From: Candidula unifasciata
Lineage: Eukaryota > Mollusca > Gastropoda > Stylommatophora > Geomitridae
DNA length: 64,000 nt
Reading direction: 5' to 3'
NCBI GenBank assembly: GCA_905116865.2
Contig: CAJHNH020004546.1
Span: 228,501 to 292,500, forward strand
Shown: in pieces, positions 9,883-23,270 of the stretch
Layout: each line of letters starts with the position of its first letter
Numbering within the stretch: the first letter of the stretch is position 1
Position numbers and translations under genes: made by a program
The notes under the pieces: model-generated
The model's database searches: none
What the model was told of the DNA's origin: nothing
Seen by the model: only the letters and a program-made list of their open reading frames with translations

Positions 9883-11288
9883 GCGTCAGGTGGGCCGTGA
9901 AACAATTCCCCTGTGTTTGGCTAGTCATTAGATAGACTGTGAAATAATTCCCCTGTGTTTGGCTAGTCTTTAGATAGACTGTGAAACAATTCCCCTGTGT
10001 TTGGCTAGTCATTAGATGGGCCGTGAAACAATTTCCCCTGTGTTTGGCTAGCCATTAGATAGACCGTGAAACAATTCCCCTGTGTTTGGCTACTCATTAG
10101 ATGGGCCGTGAAACAATTTCCCCTGTGTTTGGCTAGTCTTTAGATAGACCGTGAAACAATTCCCCTATGTTTGGCTAGTCATTAGATAGACCGTGAAACA
10201 ATTCCCCTGTGTTTGGCTAGCCATTAGATAGACCGTGAAACAATTCCCCTGTGTTTGGCTAGTCATTAGATGGGCCGTGAAACAATTCCCCTGTGTTTGG
10301 CTAGTCATTAGATGGGCCGTGAAACAACAATTCCCCTGTGTTTGGCTAGTCATTAGATGGGCCGTGAAACAATTCCCCTGTGTTTGGCTAGTCATTAGAT
10401 AGACCGTGAAACAATTCCCCTGTGTTTGGCTAGTCATTAGATGGGCCGTGAAACAATTCCCCTGTGTTTGGCTAGTCATTAGATGGGCCGTGAAACAATT
10501 CCCCTGTGTTTGGCTAGTCATTAGATGGGCCGTGAAACAATTCCCCTGTGTTTGGCTAGTCATTAGATGGGCCGTGAAACAATTCCCCCTGTGTTTGGCT
10601 AGTCATTAGATGGGCCGTGAAACAATTCCCCCTGTGTTTGGCTAGTCATTAGATGGGCCGTGAAACAATTCCCCCTGTGTTTGGCTAGTCATTAGATGGG
10701 CCGTGAAACAATTCCCCCTGTGTTTGGCTAGTCATTAGATGGGCCGTGAAACAATTCCCCCTGTGTTTGGCTAGTCATTAGATGGGCCGTGAAACAATTC
10801 CCCCTGTGTTTGGCTAGTCATTAGATGGGCCGTGAAACAACAATTCCCCTGTGTTTGGCTAGTCATTAGATGGGCCGTGAAACAATTCCCCTGTGTTTGG
10901 CTAGTCATTAGATGGGCCGTGAAACAATTTCCCTGTGTCTGGCTAGCCGTCAGGTGGATCGCAAAACAATTCCCCTGTGTCTGGCTAGCCGTCAGGTGGA
11001 TCGTAAAACAATTCCCCTGTGTCTGGCTAGGCGTCAGGTGGATCGTCAAACAATTCCCCTGTGTTTGGATAGCCGTCAGGTGGATCGTAAAACAATTCCC
11101 CTGTGTTTTGATAGCCGTCAGGTGGATCGTAAAACAATTCCCCTGTGTCTGGCTAGGCGTCAGGTGGATCGTCAAACAATTCCCCTGTGTTTGGATAGCC
11201 GTCAGGTGGGTCGCGAAACAGTTCCCCTGGGTTTGGCTAGGCATCAGGTGGATCGTAAAACAAATCCCCTGTTTGGCTAGCCGTCAGG
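9883..11288. repeat. 42-bp minisatellite, about 33 copies, two variant blocks
   Basis: The unit is GAAACAATTCCCCTGTGTTT, then GGCTAGTCATTAGATGGGCC and GT. Units from about 9885 to 10930 mostly carry CATTAGATGGGCC. Units from 10935 to 11280 carry CGTCAGGTGGATC. Open 14-residue repeat frames on both strands follow from the period and are not genes. Confidence 0.95.
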
Positions 11289-11545
11289 CCTATTGGGTAT
11301 ATAGGGCTAACCTATATTTTATAGACCCATCGACACTAAGTGGGTGATGCGGTCAGCATCACGCCGGCTGCCTTTACTTCATAGGACTTTACCTGGTGAC
11401 CCTTTTAGGCTAGGTCGACCTGAGAGACGATGTGATTTAAACCACACACAAAAATATGGTTCCGTCAGGACTTGCACTCGCGACCTTCGGATCCACAGGC
11501 GAGCATCTAGCCGCTACATCACGGCGGCTCCCCGGTGGATGGGTC
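11289..11545 (-). mobile_element. Family C tRNA-derived SINE (C2)
   Basis: The minus strand has a tRNA-like head (GATGTAGCGGCTAGATGCTC and a B-box-like GCAAGTCC), then the family block GGTCGACCTAGCC, and an end with TCTATAAAATATAGG. It is near full length, about 257 bp, at the edge of the 42-bp array. Confidence 0.8.
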
Positions 11546-11990
11546 AGTGGTCACAAACACGTAAAGGAGCATAACGCAATACTGCAATGGACTAACAACA
11601 AACGCCTGACCAGTTAGACGGCTTCCAACAAACACATTTCCTCCTCCCCTCACTGCCCAAATCTAAATAACGGAAGCATACAGACAATCGCGGCGGCTCT
11701 GTGCAGATAGGGGCAGATTAAACTAGGATAAGGCAAGCCAAGAAATCGCAACGCTGGACTTGCCTTATCAATCTGACACGACACCGGCGGGGGTCGTATT
11801 CCCGTGACATCTCATCCGCCAGACAACAGAGACAGTGCAAATTGCAAGATTGTGTCAAATTGTCCCCGTGTCATTTCCAACGGGGAAAACAGAACACGAC
11901 TATCGACCCGGTTAAAAAGTGTAGCTTCTAGAATCTTAGCTAGTGCTGTTGTAGTAACATGTAGGATTGTAGAAAGGAATTATTGAATCA
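11546..11990. other. Unassigned intron 3 sequence
   Basis: No exon, repeat family or RNA gene was recognised. Confidence 0.5.
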
Positions 11991-11995
11991 TATTC

Positions 11996-12152
11996 CTGTT
12001 GTTGTTGCTGTTGTTGTTGATCCTAATCAGCATCATCCTCTACTACTACTACTTCAACTACTACTACTACTACATCTACTTCTACTACTACTACTACTAC
12101 TACTGCTGCTCCCGCTCCTGCTGCTGCTGCTACAACAACAACAACAACAACA

Positions 12153-12225
<73 letters not shown>

Positions 12226-12235
12226 AAACAACAAC
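11996..12235. repeat. (TAC)n/(CAA)n trinucleotide array, first block
   Basis: TAC-dominated repeat with TGC, TTG and ACA interruptions. Its long frames of Leu, Tyr or Ser are artefacts. Confidence 0.95.
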
Positions 12236-12320
12236 AACAACCCAGGGCCATAAAGACCATGTTAGAGCCTTCTTGGCGGAGACGGAAACTGACTACTGAA
12301 GATACAGTCGGTCGTTAGTT
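12236..12320. repeat. Unique 85-bp segment, first copy of a duplication
   Basis: Contains CAGGGCCATAAAGACCAT, then GAGCCTTCTTGGCGGAGACG and ATACAGTCGGTCGTTAGTTT. It recurs almost unchanged at 13488-13570, so the trinucleotide array and this flank were duplicated together. Confidence 0.9.
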
Positions 12321-13478
<1,158 letters not shown>

Positions 13479-13572
13479 AACAACAACATCCCAGGGCCAT
13501 AAAGACCATTTTAGAGCCTTCTTGGCGGAGACGGAAACTGATTTCCGAAGATACAGTCGGTCGTTAGTTTAC
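13479..13572. repeat. Unique segment, second copy of the duplication
   Basis: Second copy of 12236-12320 with a handful of differences, for example CATGTTAG versus CATTTTAG and GACTACTG versus GATTTCCG. It is followed by unique sequence. Confidence 0.9.
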
Positions 13573-14105
13573 TGCGGAACTATAACGATAATATTGCATG
13601 CCGTGAACACAGAGATTTCCTGGAATCCCGGGGAAACAGAGATTTAGAGATACTGTCTGATGGATTCGCAAGAAAGTATTGATTTACTGACGATTTACTG
13701 TTGGGAACTCGTTTTCTTGATTGTGTCTAGGGGAACCCTCTAAAAATAGATGTGCTCAGTTTATCTACGAGAACTAGAAAATGCTGACTGTCTGCTGGAA
13801 TTCTGCATAAACAGAAATTTAAAAATTCTGTCTATGGGAAACTTGTTGTTATAAGCGCTCATTCGACGGCTGTTAACGCCGGCAGATATTCCTGGTTGTT
13901 CCTCCACTTCTCGACTTTGGTCCGGTCCCAGAATTCACCCAATTCTATTTGTGTCCGGTAACATCAGGGTTGGGTTGTGCAATAAAAAATCTACAAACTG
14001 TTACATGCTTTTCATTCCTATACACATGAGTTGGCAGCGACTCTGATCTACCCCTCATTAAAGAGATGTTAACTGCAACAAAGCCTGGCTCACGATACCA
14101 CAACA
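13573..14105. other. Mostly unassigned; fragment of family A
   Basis: The only recognisable part is a minus-orientation 3' fragment of family A at about 13860-13945 (A4: CGGCTGTTAACGCCGGCAG and TTCCTGGTTGTTCCTCCACT). The rest is unassigned. Confidence 0.55.
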
Positions 14106-14440
14106 CCTAGCTTGAGAATGGAGATGGAGGCGGTCAATGCAGCCTTCCGATGGTTTGAAAGACAGCTGTGCACACAGGTCCTAGTTGTACCTGACTCGCA
14201 GAACATGTTGAGAAAGGTGGAGACCGGTATTCTTCGTGCAGAGTAACAATCTGCGCTTCAGAAGTTCCCGGCAGTTAGCGTCCTTTGGATATTTTTTTTT
14301 TAGGTCGTGCTGCTGTGCTGGGAAATGAACAGGCAGACAGACTGGCTGGTTCTGCGTCACTTTGTGGTATATTGTTGCATGACAAGCCAGATGTTGTAAG
14401 GGTCCTTTAGAAGGACTATGCTAAAAAGGGGGAAATGATG
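14106..14440 (+). mobile_element. RNase H domain remnant of a LINE
   Basis: The plus frames carry MEMEAVNAAFRWFERQ, then DSQNMLRKVETGILRAE, then after a frame change VLGNEQADRLAGSASL. These match the middle and end of a non-LTR RNase H domain, including the E and D positions. A stop follows LHDKPDVVRVL. Confidence 0.75.
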
Positions 14441-14584
14441 GCTCGGTAGGGCATAGGACGATATCATACAAGTCTGCAGTCTTACAGATATCAACCTCGG
14501 CGAAGAATGGGTATTTGTACCCCAGGTGCTCAACTGCATCCTCTCCTGTGTTGTCACGCTTGATGGGAGTTGTGTGGAGTAGAA

Positions 14585-14815
14585 TCCGGTGGCTGTCAAT
14601 GCAGAGGTCCACGCGCTTATATGGGAAAATTCAAATAAGGCGGATGTACTGATCTACACAGTTGGGTCCGTTGTAGGACAAAAAAGTGGATGGGCATTTA
14701 CTGCGTGCTCTGTGGGCAGAACAGTCCAGGAGACCAGTGGTGCCTTCTGTATGACTACTAGCAGCATGACAATGATGGCGGTAACACGAGCTGTCACGTG
14801 TTTAGCATGTCTATT
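14585..14815 (+). mobile_element. RNase H N-terminal segment of a LINE
   Basis: The frame has ADVLIYTVGSVVGQKSGWAF, matching the first RNase H strand. The usual TDGS reads TVGS, so the catalytic Asp is lost. It follows the C-terminal half of the same domain at 14106-14440, so two copies or a rearrangement are present. Confidence 0.7.
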
Positions 14816-14817
14816 CC

Positions 14818-14819
<2 letters not shown>

Positions 14820-14869
<50 letters not shown>
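14820..14869. repeat. (GT)n microsatellite
   Basis: About 25 uninterrupted GT units inside LINE-derived sequence. Confidence 0.98.
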
Positions 14870-14872
<3 letters not shown>

Positions 14873-15525
14873 AGTGATTCTATGAGCATGGCCCGGCGGA
14901 CAGTATCGAGTCACTGAAGAACTCCACGGTGCGTTGAGCTCCCTTCCACATTGTCCCAGGGTATACAGGTGTTATTGGCGATGAAAGAGCCGACATAGTA
15001 GTCGGCTCTGCCTTAGTTACAGAGGGCCGGTCCAAGGATCATACAGACCTTAGTATTGCCATTAGAGAGGTAGAAAGATCGGAGGATTTGGGAAGCAGCA
15101 CATCCACATCTTTGCTAAGAGTGCAAGAATTGGGAGTAAAGATTGGCCCAGCCAGGCACGAGAAGTCTTGTCATTTAACACTGGATTGGTACTATCGACC
15201 GCGGGAAGCTGATGTATATGTTGAAGGGGGAATCTGAGCATTTATGGACGTGTCCGGAGTGCCGTGAAGATAACCCAAATGATAACTCAAAACAAAAAGA
15301 CCATCACGGTCTGAGGAGAATGGTGTTGCCAGGAGTGACCAGGGGAATCGGGCTGACGGTCAACACTCAAGGGAAAGGCGAGACGGATATAGAATCAGAG
15401 AGTTACTGGTGCCATCAGAACTGGAACCCTTCACTTGCTGCTGAAGATGGGGATGGAACGCACATGAAAATGTCCCGAATGCTGAGAGGTCGATTCTTGT
15501 CAACACTCAACATTAAAGAAATTAA
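14870..15525 (+). mobile_element. LINE RNase H end and C-terminal tail
   Basis: In shifting frames it reads the ADxxVGSALVTEGRSKDHTD segment, then LRVQELGVKIGPARHEKS, then the Cys tail SEHLWTCPECREDN. A second, similar tail occurs at 15410-15500. It is broken by stops and frameshifts. Confidence 0.7.
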
Positions 15526-15538
15526 CTGGCCGGGAGTG

Positions 15539-15580
15539 ACACACTCTCTCTCTCTTTCTCTCTCTCTTCTCTCTCTCTCC

Positions 15581-15654
<74 letters not shown>

Positions 15655-15655
15655 T
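15539..15655. repeat. (CT)n microsatellite
   Basis: About 115 bp of CT with a few interruptions. Confidence 0.97.
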
Positions 15656-15747
15656 CTCTGTTCTCAGTGACCCATCCAAGTCTAGCTTGCGCCGATTCGC
15701 GAAATCCTAGATGACCCAGGAGCCTACTTCCAAGTGCTAGTCTTCTA

Positions 15748-16770
15748 GATGTCACATCAGTCTGGACTACACAATAGATATGTCACATCAGTCTGGACTA
15801 CACAATAGATATGTCACATCAGTCTGGACTACACAATAGATATGTCACATCAGTCTGGACTACACAATAGATATGTCACATCAGTCTGTACTACACAACA
15901 GATATATCACATCAGTTTGGACTACACAACAGATATATCACATCAGTCTGTACTGCACAATAGATATGTCACATCAGTCTGGACTACACAATAGATATGT
16001 CACATCAGTCTGGACTACACAATAGATATGTCACATCAGTCTGTACTACACAATAGATATGTCACATCAGTCTGGACTACACAATAGATATGTCACATCA
16101 GTCTGGACTACACAATAGATATGTCACATCAGTCTGGACTACACAATAGATATGTCACATCAGTCTGGACTACACAATAGATATGTCACATCAGTCTGGA
16201 CTACACAATAGATATGTCACATCAGTCTGTACTACACAACAGATATATCACATCAGTTTGGACTACACAACAGATATATCACATCAGTCTGTACTACACA
16301 ATAGATATGTCACATCAGTCTGGACTACACAATAGATGTCACATCAGTCTGGACTACACAATAGATATGTCACATCAGTCTGTACTACACAATAGATATG
16401 TCACATCAGTCTGGACTACACAATAGATATGTCACATCAGTCTGGACTAAACAATAGATATGTCACATCAGTCTGGACTACACAATAGATGTCACATCAG
16501 TCTGGACTACACAATAGATATGTCACATCAGTCTGGACTACACAATAGATATGTCACATCAGTCTGGACTACACAATAGATATATCACATCAGTCTGGAC
16601 TAAACAATAGATATGTCACATCAGTCTGGACTACACAATAGATATGTCACATCAGTCTGGACTACACAATAGATATGTCACATCAGTCTGGACTACACAA
16701 TAGATATGTCACATCAGTCTGGACTACACAATAGATATGTCACATCAGTCTGGACTACACAATAGATATG
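15748..16770. repeat. 31-bp minisatellite, 33 copies
   Basis: The unit is GATATGTCACATCAGTCTGG followed by ACTACACAATA. A variant pair (CTGTACTACACAACAG, then CAGTTTGG) occurs at 15885 and again at 16226, exactly 341 bp (11 units) apart. There are no unique spacers, so this is not a CRISPR array. Confidence 0.97.
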
Positions 16771-16883
16771 GCACACTTAAGTATTTCTGCCGGTTCACCC
16801 GCTGATATAAACTTGTATGGTAACGTTGGCTCGCTTCCTACACATCTGCAATCTAATTCAGCTTCCTTGTTGTTTGAGAGCGT

Positions 16884-17225
16884 GGGAGAGGCTGCGTGAT
16901 CTCGAGGCATGGTGTCCGCCTCAGTGCTAGAGGTTCCGGGAAAAATCCCTGGTAGGATTTTTTCACGTTGAGTTGGAATTCTGGTATCCACCCTGGTCTC
17001 TGGGTAGTGAGATCGGACGCCCGTGTGCATTGTTGAGTACGTAAAAAAAATCACTCGGCAGTTGGAAAGCGAAAAGAGTAGCCTAACGGCGCTGCCCGGG
17101 CAAAATCTGTAGTTAAAAATCTATCAAAAGTATTTCAGGATCCTCGCCGGTGCTACGGAGCCTGTGCACTGTGCTGAGCTTCTTCAGACTCAGACTTGAG
17201 TTAGAAGAAGAACGGAGCATTTATG
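16884..17225 (+). mobile_element. Family B tRNA-derived SINE (B2)
   Basis: tRNA-like head GATCTCGAGGCATGGTGTCC, with the B box disrupted (GGTTCCGGGAAAAATCC), then the family body with GCCTAACGGCGCTGCCCGGG. The 3' end stops at AGCATTTATGAGTTAC, slightly short of B1. Confidence 0.8.
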
Positions 17226-17306
17226 AGTTACATTTGATTTCAGCTTTATAAAGGGATGCAATCAACGCGTTTGTGTTTGCTTTACGAAAAAGACAAATAA
17301 CAAGGA

Positions 17307-17505
17307 AAAGGACAGGCAGGAGAAGGACAGGCGGGAGAAAAACAGGCAGGAGAAGGACAGGCAGGAGAAGGACAGGCAGGAGAAGGACAGGCAGGAGAAG
17401 GACAGGCAGGAGAAGGACAGGCAGGAGAAAAAACAGGCAGGAGAAGGACAGGCAGGAGAAGGACAGGCAGGAGAAAAACAGGCAGGAGAAAAACAGGCAG
17501 TGGAA
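17307..17505. repeat. 15-bp GA-rich minisatellite
   Basis: Units of GGACAGGCAGGAGAA and the variant AAACAGGCAGGAGAA, about 13 copies, purine rich on the + strand. Confidence 0.95.
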
Positions 17506-18647
<1,142 letters not shown>

Positions 18648-18815
18648 TCGGCTAGCCGAACGGTTAGAACGCTGGGTTCTCATGCGGGAGACCCGGGTTC
18701 GAATCCTCGGTAAGGCTAGGGGTTTTCTTCTGTCGGGGGCAAAATAAAATTCTCACCCTTACAGTCGTAGCGACAGCACCAGCCATGCGGCCCTAAATCC
18801 CGAGGCTCAAAAGAC
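18648..18815 (+). mobile_element. tRNA-derived SINE, single copy in window
   Basis: The head has an A-box match, TAGCCGAACGG, and a perfect B box, GGTTCGAATCC. The flanking 5' GTCGGCT cannot pair with the 3' side as an acceptor stem, so it is not a working tRNA. A non-tRNA body of about 90 bp follows. Confidence 0.65.
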
Positions 18816-18859
18816 ACCCCCCCCCCCCCCACCCTTTTTTTGCCTACACCACAGAAGTG

Positions 18860-19455
18860 GTATATAGGCAGTGGCATGGGAGTTCATTGCTAAACCAAAT
18901 GAGCTTCGCTTAGTACAAACAAACCCTGGATATGATATGATACCCATTTGTTTCAGAATGGAGGAAGCAGAGAGAGGCAGCATCTTTTCGCTGGCTGAAG
19001 AACTAGCAGCACACACATATACTGTGATTTGTAACAGACCCACAAACCATGCTGAGAAAGGTGCAGAAAGGCATGCTCCGATCAGGGTAGCAAGCATCGC
19101 TTCAGATGTCCGCGGTAGTTAGCTTCAGTGGAATATTTTCTCTAGGGTATTCAGGTGTGTTGGGAAATCAACAGACAGACAGAGTGTCTGCTGCTGCTGC
19201 ACCAAGGGCTGGTGATCGCTGTTAGGATAAGCTAGATGCCAAGGGCCTTAGGAAGCAAAAGGACAATGCAGAAGCGCATATAGATCAACACAGTATGGAG
19301 AAACAGTGCGCGGGGTGGGGGGGGGGGTCATTGGATCTGGTCGACACTTTACATCCAGAGGAAAGGTAACATATAATCAGATCTCTGTTGGTAACAAGGA
19401 AACTGGAACTCTTCGCAGACTGTTGAAGATATGGGAAAGCCCCGAGTGATCTTCT
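18860..19455 (+). mobile_element. RNase H-bearing LINE remnant
   Basis: Frames carry MLRKVQKGMLRS, then SGVLGNQQTDRVSAAA (decayed GNEQADRLAGSA), and near 19390 NKETGTLRRLLKIWESPE, the tail shared with 9725-9882 and 15410. A G-run sits near 19315. Confidence 0.7.
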
Positions 19456-19574
19456 GTCAGTTCCTCACTCGTCCGGTTACCCAAATTAATGCCGAATCGA
19501 CGTTCGAGCCGAGGTCAATATTCTTCCCAAACCTCTATGGTACGGGTTCCAACCCAAAATACAATTATATAGTA

Positions 19575-19715
19575 AAGTAAGTAATGGGAGTCACCGAGGC
19601 GTAGAGGCTAGACGCTCGCGTGCGGATCGGAAGATCGTGGGTTCGCTCCCTGGCGAAGCGGGACTTCTGTCAAAAATGACCTTGATATCGTTATGTATGT
19701 TTATTTTGAACTAAT
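19575..19715 (+). mobile_element. tRNA-like SINE head
   Basis: A tRNA-like segment with GAGGCGTAGAGGCTAGACGC and a B-box-like GTGGGTTCGCTCCCTGG, followed by a short unrelated body. It probably belongs to or near family C, but the body does not continue. Confidence 0.5.
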
Positions 19716-19917
19716 CGGTTCGATTCAGCAAATCGTGAGAACCGCCGGCGACAATGACGTTTCTGATTGGACCAGATAATATGCTCACATCGGTCATTTG
19801 TAGCAGCGATGGGACGAACATGCCGAACGTATCCATGGGAACTTTTTGGTTGACTTGTTCGTTGACTGCACTTAATCGATTAAGTGTCTTTTCACAGTGT
19901 AGGCTGGCTGAAATTAG

Positions 19918-20078
19918 ATCTCTCTCTCTCTCTCTCTCGCTTCCCTCCCTCCTTCCCCCTCATTCTCTCTCCCTCCCCCTTCCGTTCCCTCCATCTCTGT
20001 CCCTCCCTCTCTCTCCGCTCCTTCTCTCTCTCCCCCTTCTCCTCTTTCCCCTCTCTCTCCCTCACTCTCCACTATTCA
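19918..20078. repeat. CT-rich simple sequence
   Basis: Irregular (CT)n/(CCCT)n tract leading into the 74-bp array. Confidence 0.9.
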
Positions 20079-21363
20079 ATCGACATTCCCCGTGCAGGTT
20101 CCGAGGTAACATTTTGGCTGATAAAAAGAACAGACCCACTCCCTCCCTCCCTCTCCCTCCCTCTCCCTCCGCTCCTTCTCCCCTCACTCTCTCTCTCTCT
20201 CCCTCCCCTCCCTCTCTCTCTCCCTCCCTCTCTCCACTCCTTCTCTCTCCCTCCCCTCCTTCTCTCTCCATCTTCTCCCTCTCTTCCTCTCTCTCTCTCC
20301 CTCCCTCCCTCCCTCTCCCGTTCCCTCCATCTCTTTCCCTCTCTCTCTGCTCCTTCTTTCACTCCCTCTCTCTCCCTCCCTCCCTCTCTCTCCCCCACTC
20401 TCCACTATTCAATCGACATTTTCGCTGATAACAAGAACAGACCCACTGCCTCCCTCCCTCTCTCTCCCCCACTCTCCACTATTCAATCGACATTTTCGCT
20501 GGTAACAAGAACAGACCCACTGCCTCCCTCCCTCTCTCTCCCCCACTCTCCACTATTCAGTCGACATTTTCGCTGATAACAAGAACAGACCCACTGCCTC
20601 CCCCCCCCCCTCTCTCTCCCCCACTCTCCACTATTCAATCGACATTTTCGCTGAAAACAAGAACAGACCCACTGCCTCCCTCCCTCTCTCTCTCCCCCAC
20701 TCTCCACTATTCAATCGACATTTTGGCTGATAACAAGAACAGACCCACTGCCTCCCTCCCTCTCTCTCCCCCACTCTCCACTATTCAATCGACATGTTCG
20801 CTGATAACAAGAACAGACCCACTGCCTCCCTCCCTCTCTCTCCTCCCCACTTCTCCACTATTCAATCGACATTTTGGCTGATAACAAGAACAGACCCACT
20901 GCCTCCCTCCCTCTCTCTCCCCCACTCTCCACTATTCAATCGACATGTTCGCTGATAACAAGAACAGACCCACTGCCTCCCTCCCTCTCTCTCCCCCACT
21001 CTCCACTATTCAATCGACATGTTCGCTGATAACAAGAACAGACCCACTGCCTCCCTCCCTCTCTCTCCCCCACTCTCCACTATTCAATCGACATTTTGGC
21101 TGATAACAAGAACAGACCCACTGCCTCCCTCCCTCTCTCTCTCCCCCACTCTCCACTATTCAATCGACATTTTGGCTGATAACAAGAACAGACCCACTGC
21201 CTCCCTCTCTCTCTCTGTCTCCCCCACTCTCCACTATTCAATCGACATTTTGGCTGATAACAAGAACAGACCCACTGCCTCCCTCCCTCTCTCTCTCCCT
21301 CTCCCCCTCCCTCTCTCCCCTCCTTCTCTCCACTATTCAATCGACATTTTGGCTGATAACAAG
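20079..21363. repeat. 74-bp minisatellite built on the 5' end of family A
   Basis: The unit is CTCTCCACTATTCAATCGAC, then ATTTTGGCTGATAACAAGAA, then CAGACCCACTGCCTCCCTCC and a CT run. The block AACAAGAACAGACCCACTGC is the family A 5' region. The first unit (20079-20150) still holds the family A head, CCCCGTGCAGGTTCCGAGG, which later units lack. The last unit runs directly into the rest of a family A copy. Confidence 0.9.
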
Positions 21364-21612
21364 AACAGACCCACTACCTCCCTAACAAGCACGTCGTACA
21401 TGGCCACTCATCAGCGGAGTTTCCTTCCAAGTCGGAGTGCATCTGCCTGAGAGGTGTTATACACCAACCGACCGTACAAGTAAGCCAGACACGTAAAACG
21501 GAAGTGCAGGCAACACTCCAGGTGTGGAATAAGACTAAATTCCAGAACTGGACGAACAACCAGAACTCTCCGCCGTAGTTTACAGTCAAGGGACGCTATA
21601 AGAAGAAGAATC
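21364..21612 (+). mobile_element. Family A retroposon body continuing from the 74-bp array (A5)
   Basis: Continues CTCCCTAACAAGCACGTCGT and TCGGAGTGCATCTGCCTGAG through to CCGCCGTAGTTTACAGTC and GAAGAAGAA. Its 5' head is represented by the adjacent array. Confidence 0.85.
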
Positions 21613-21784
21613 TGACAGATCCTTGGTTTTCAATGCCATCATATCTCTTACCTGTTATCTCCCCTGTTGTATCAACATTTCCCGCTAGCTCGTCATTCCA
21701 TTAGGACTCTTTCTATATCCCATATTTAATACATTCCTAAGGTACATTTCATAAGAAATATATTCCAGAATGTTCATGAGAAGA

Positions 21785-21960
21785 CTCACGTGGTCAACAA
21801 CACGTCGATCGCCTTTACTTCCCAATCCACTGACTGGTACCAATTTTAGGATGGGTCAACCTAGGAGCCAAAGTCAACTGTTGTTCCAAATCCGTAGCGT
21901 ATGGATTCGAACCCGCTCGTCGACCTACTACACTACATAAGATGGCACCGAAGTGACCGA
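21785..21960 (-). mobile_element. Family C tRNA-derived SINE (C3)
   Basis: Complement of the family blocks GGTTGACCCATCCTAAAATT and AAGTAAAGGCGATCG. The head has a B-box-like GGGTTCGAATCC. Confidence 0.7.
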
Positions 21961-22169
21961 TGAAGTTGTTATTTATGAACTAGCTACACATGAACTAAGT
22001 AATAATTTTAACTGATTAAACCCAGAAACGAATCACAGACATTTGGAGGACCAGTGAGGAAATTAATTAGAATGGTTGCAGATATGCTTTTATAGATAAG
22101 AAAAGGACGAGAAATGTCAGGGCAAATAACAAGAGCAACGAAGTAAAAATAAAGATCCCCTTTCACATC

Positions 22170-22440
22170 TTTAGGCGCATTGGGCATATGGGAAGAGCAG
22201 CCATATATTTTAAAGACCAATCGGTACTAGGTGGGTATTGTGGTCAGCATTACGCCGTCCGTCTTTACTTCCCCATGACATTCATCCTGGTACCCATTTA
22301 AGGATGGGTCGACCTGTGACGCCCCATACCATGATAAAAATCCACGCAGCCAGCTGTGGGTTTCAATCGGGGTATGCTGGAATTACGAGTCGGACTCGCA
22401 AATCACAAACCACGGACGCCGCAAAAGTTACGAAGATGTC
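22170..22440 (-). mobile_element. Family C tRNA-derived SINE (C4)
   Basis: The block CTGGTACCCATTTAAGGATG and the region ACGCCCCATACCATGATAAA match C12 at 62120-62330. The tRNA-like head (GAGTCGGACTCGC side) is decayed. Confidence 0.75.
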
Positions 22441-22720
22441 TTGGAAGAAAGTGACTCGTGAAGAGAAGAGTATGTCCACAAGTGGAGGACACAATCTACA
22501 TTCTCTGGGAAGGAGAAAACTGGAGTACACCGTGGGCAAGTTGGAGGGGCAAAGAGGCAGATGGAGACCGGTAGAGAAGATGCTGGACAGTCTGACATCA
22601 TGTCACGGAGGATCATCTGTGTCAGAGCTGATTGAAAGTAAACGAAACAGAAGGTTGTGGACAATCATGAATATCAACGCCACACGAAATGGACTATAAG
22701 AAGAAGAAGCACAGAAACTG
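22440..22720 (+). mobile_element. LINE ORF2 C-terminal remnant
   Basis: The plus frame has KLEGQRGRWRPVEKMLDSLT, then SCHGGSSVSELIESKRNRRL, then WTIM, which is the tail seen in the 2097 and 26040 group. A GAAGAAGAAG tail follows. Confidence 0.7.
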
Positions 22721-22789
22721 AAGTTCTTTTACATCCAGTGCCAGCACAACCTTGTCTCAAGTAATCTATGGGGATGAGCCATCACATAA

Positions 22790-22889
22790 ATCACCGTCGA
22801 AAGAGAATGGTGTAACAGGAAGTGACGTAGAGACCTGGCCGACACTCGTCACTAAGAGGAAAGGCGGGACGGACATACAATCAAACCAC
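22790..22889 (+). mobile_element. LINE 3' fragment, left part
   Basis: Resembles 15330-15400 (GGCCGACACTCGTCACTAAG, AGGAAAGGCGGGACGG, CATACAATCA). Family B copy B3 interrupts it. Confidence 0.6.
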
Positions 22890-23270
22890 AAATGGCATCA
22901 TGGCACAAGTGTATAACACATAAGTGCTCCGTTCTACTTCTAACTCAAGCCTGAGTCTGAGGAATCTCAGCACAGGGCACGAAATATGTTGCCCCGCGAG
23001 GATCCTGAAATATTTTGGGTTGATTTTTAACTCCAAATTTTGCCCGGGCACCGCCGTTAGGTTACTTCTTTTAGATTTTCAACGCCCAAAAGTTTTTTTT
23101 TTTACGTTCACTAGGATACAAACGAGCGTCTGGTCTTACTACCCAGAGACCAGAGAAAATTACTAGAAGTCTAAGTAAAAAAAAATGCCAGCCTTTACCG
23201 GGGATTGAACCCTAGACCTCCAGCACTGGAGGCGGATGCCATACCTTTAGACCACTCAGCTCCCCCCGCC
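22890..23270 (-). mobile_element. Family B tRNA-derived SINE (B3)
   Basis: Near full-length copy in minus orientation. The head complement reads GGGGATTGAACCCTAGACCT at 23199, and the body contains AAATTTTGCCCGGGCACCGC. It sits inside a LINE 3' fragment. Confidence 0.85.

Noticed and set aside
15748..16770. CRISPR-like regular array
   Set aside because: Repeats are contiguous 31-bp units without unique spacers, in animal intron DNA.
18648..18720. Possible tRNA gene with perfect B box
   Set aside because: The ends cannot form an acceptor stem and a SINE body follows.
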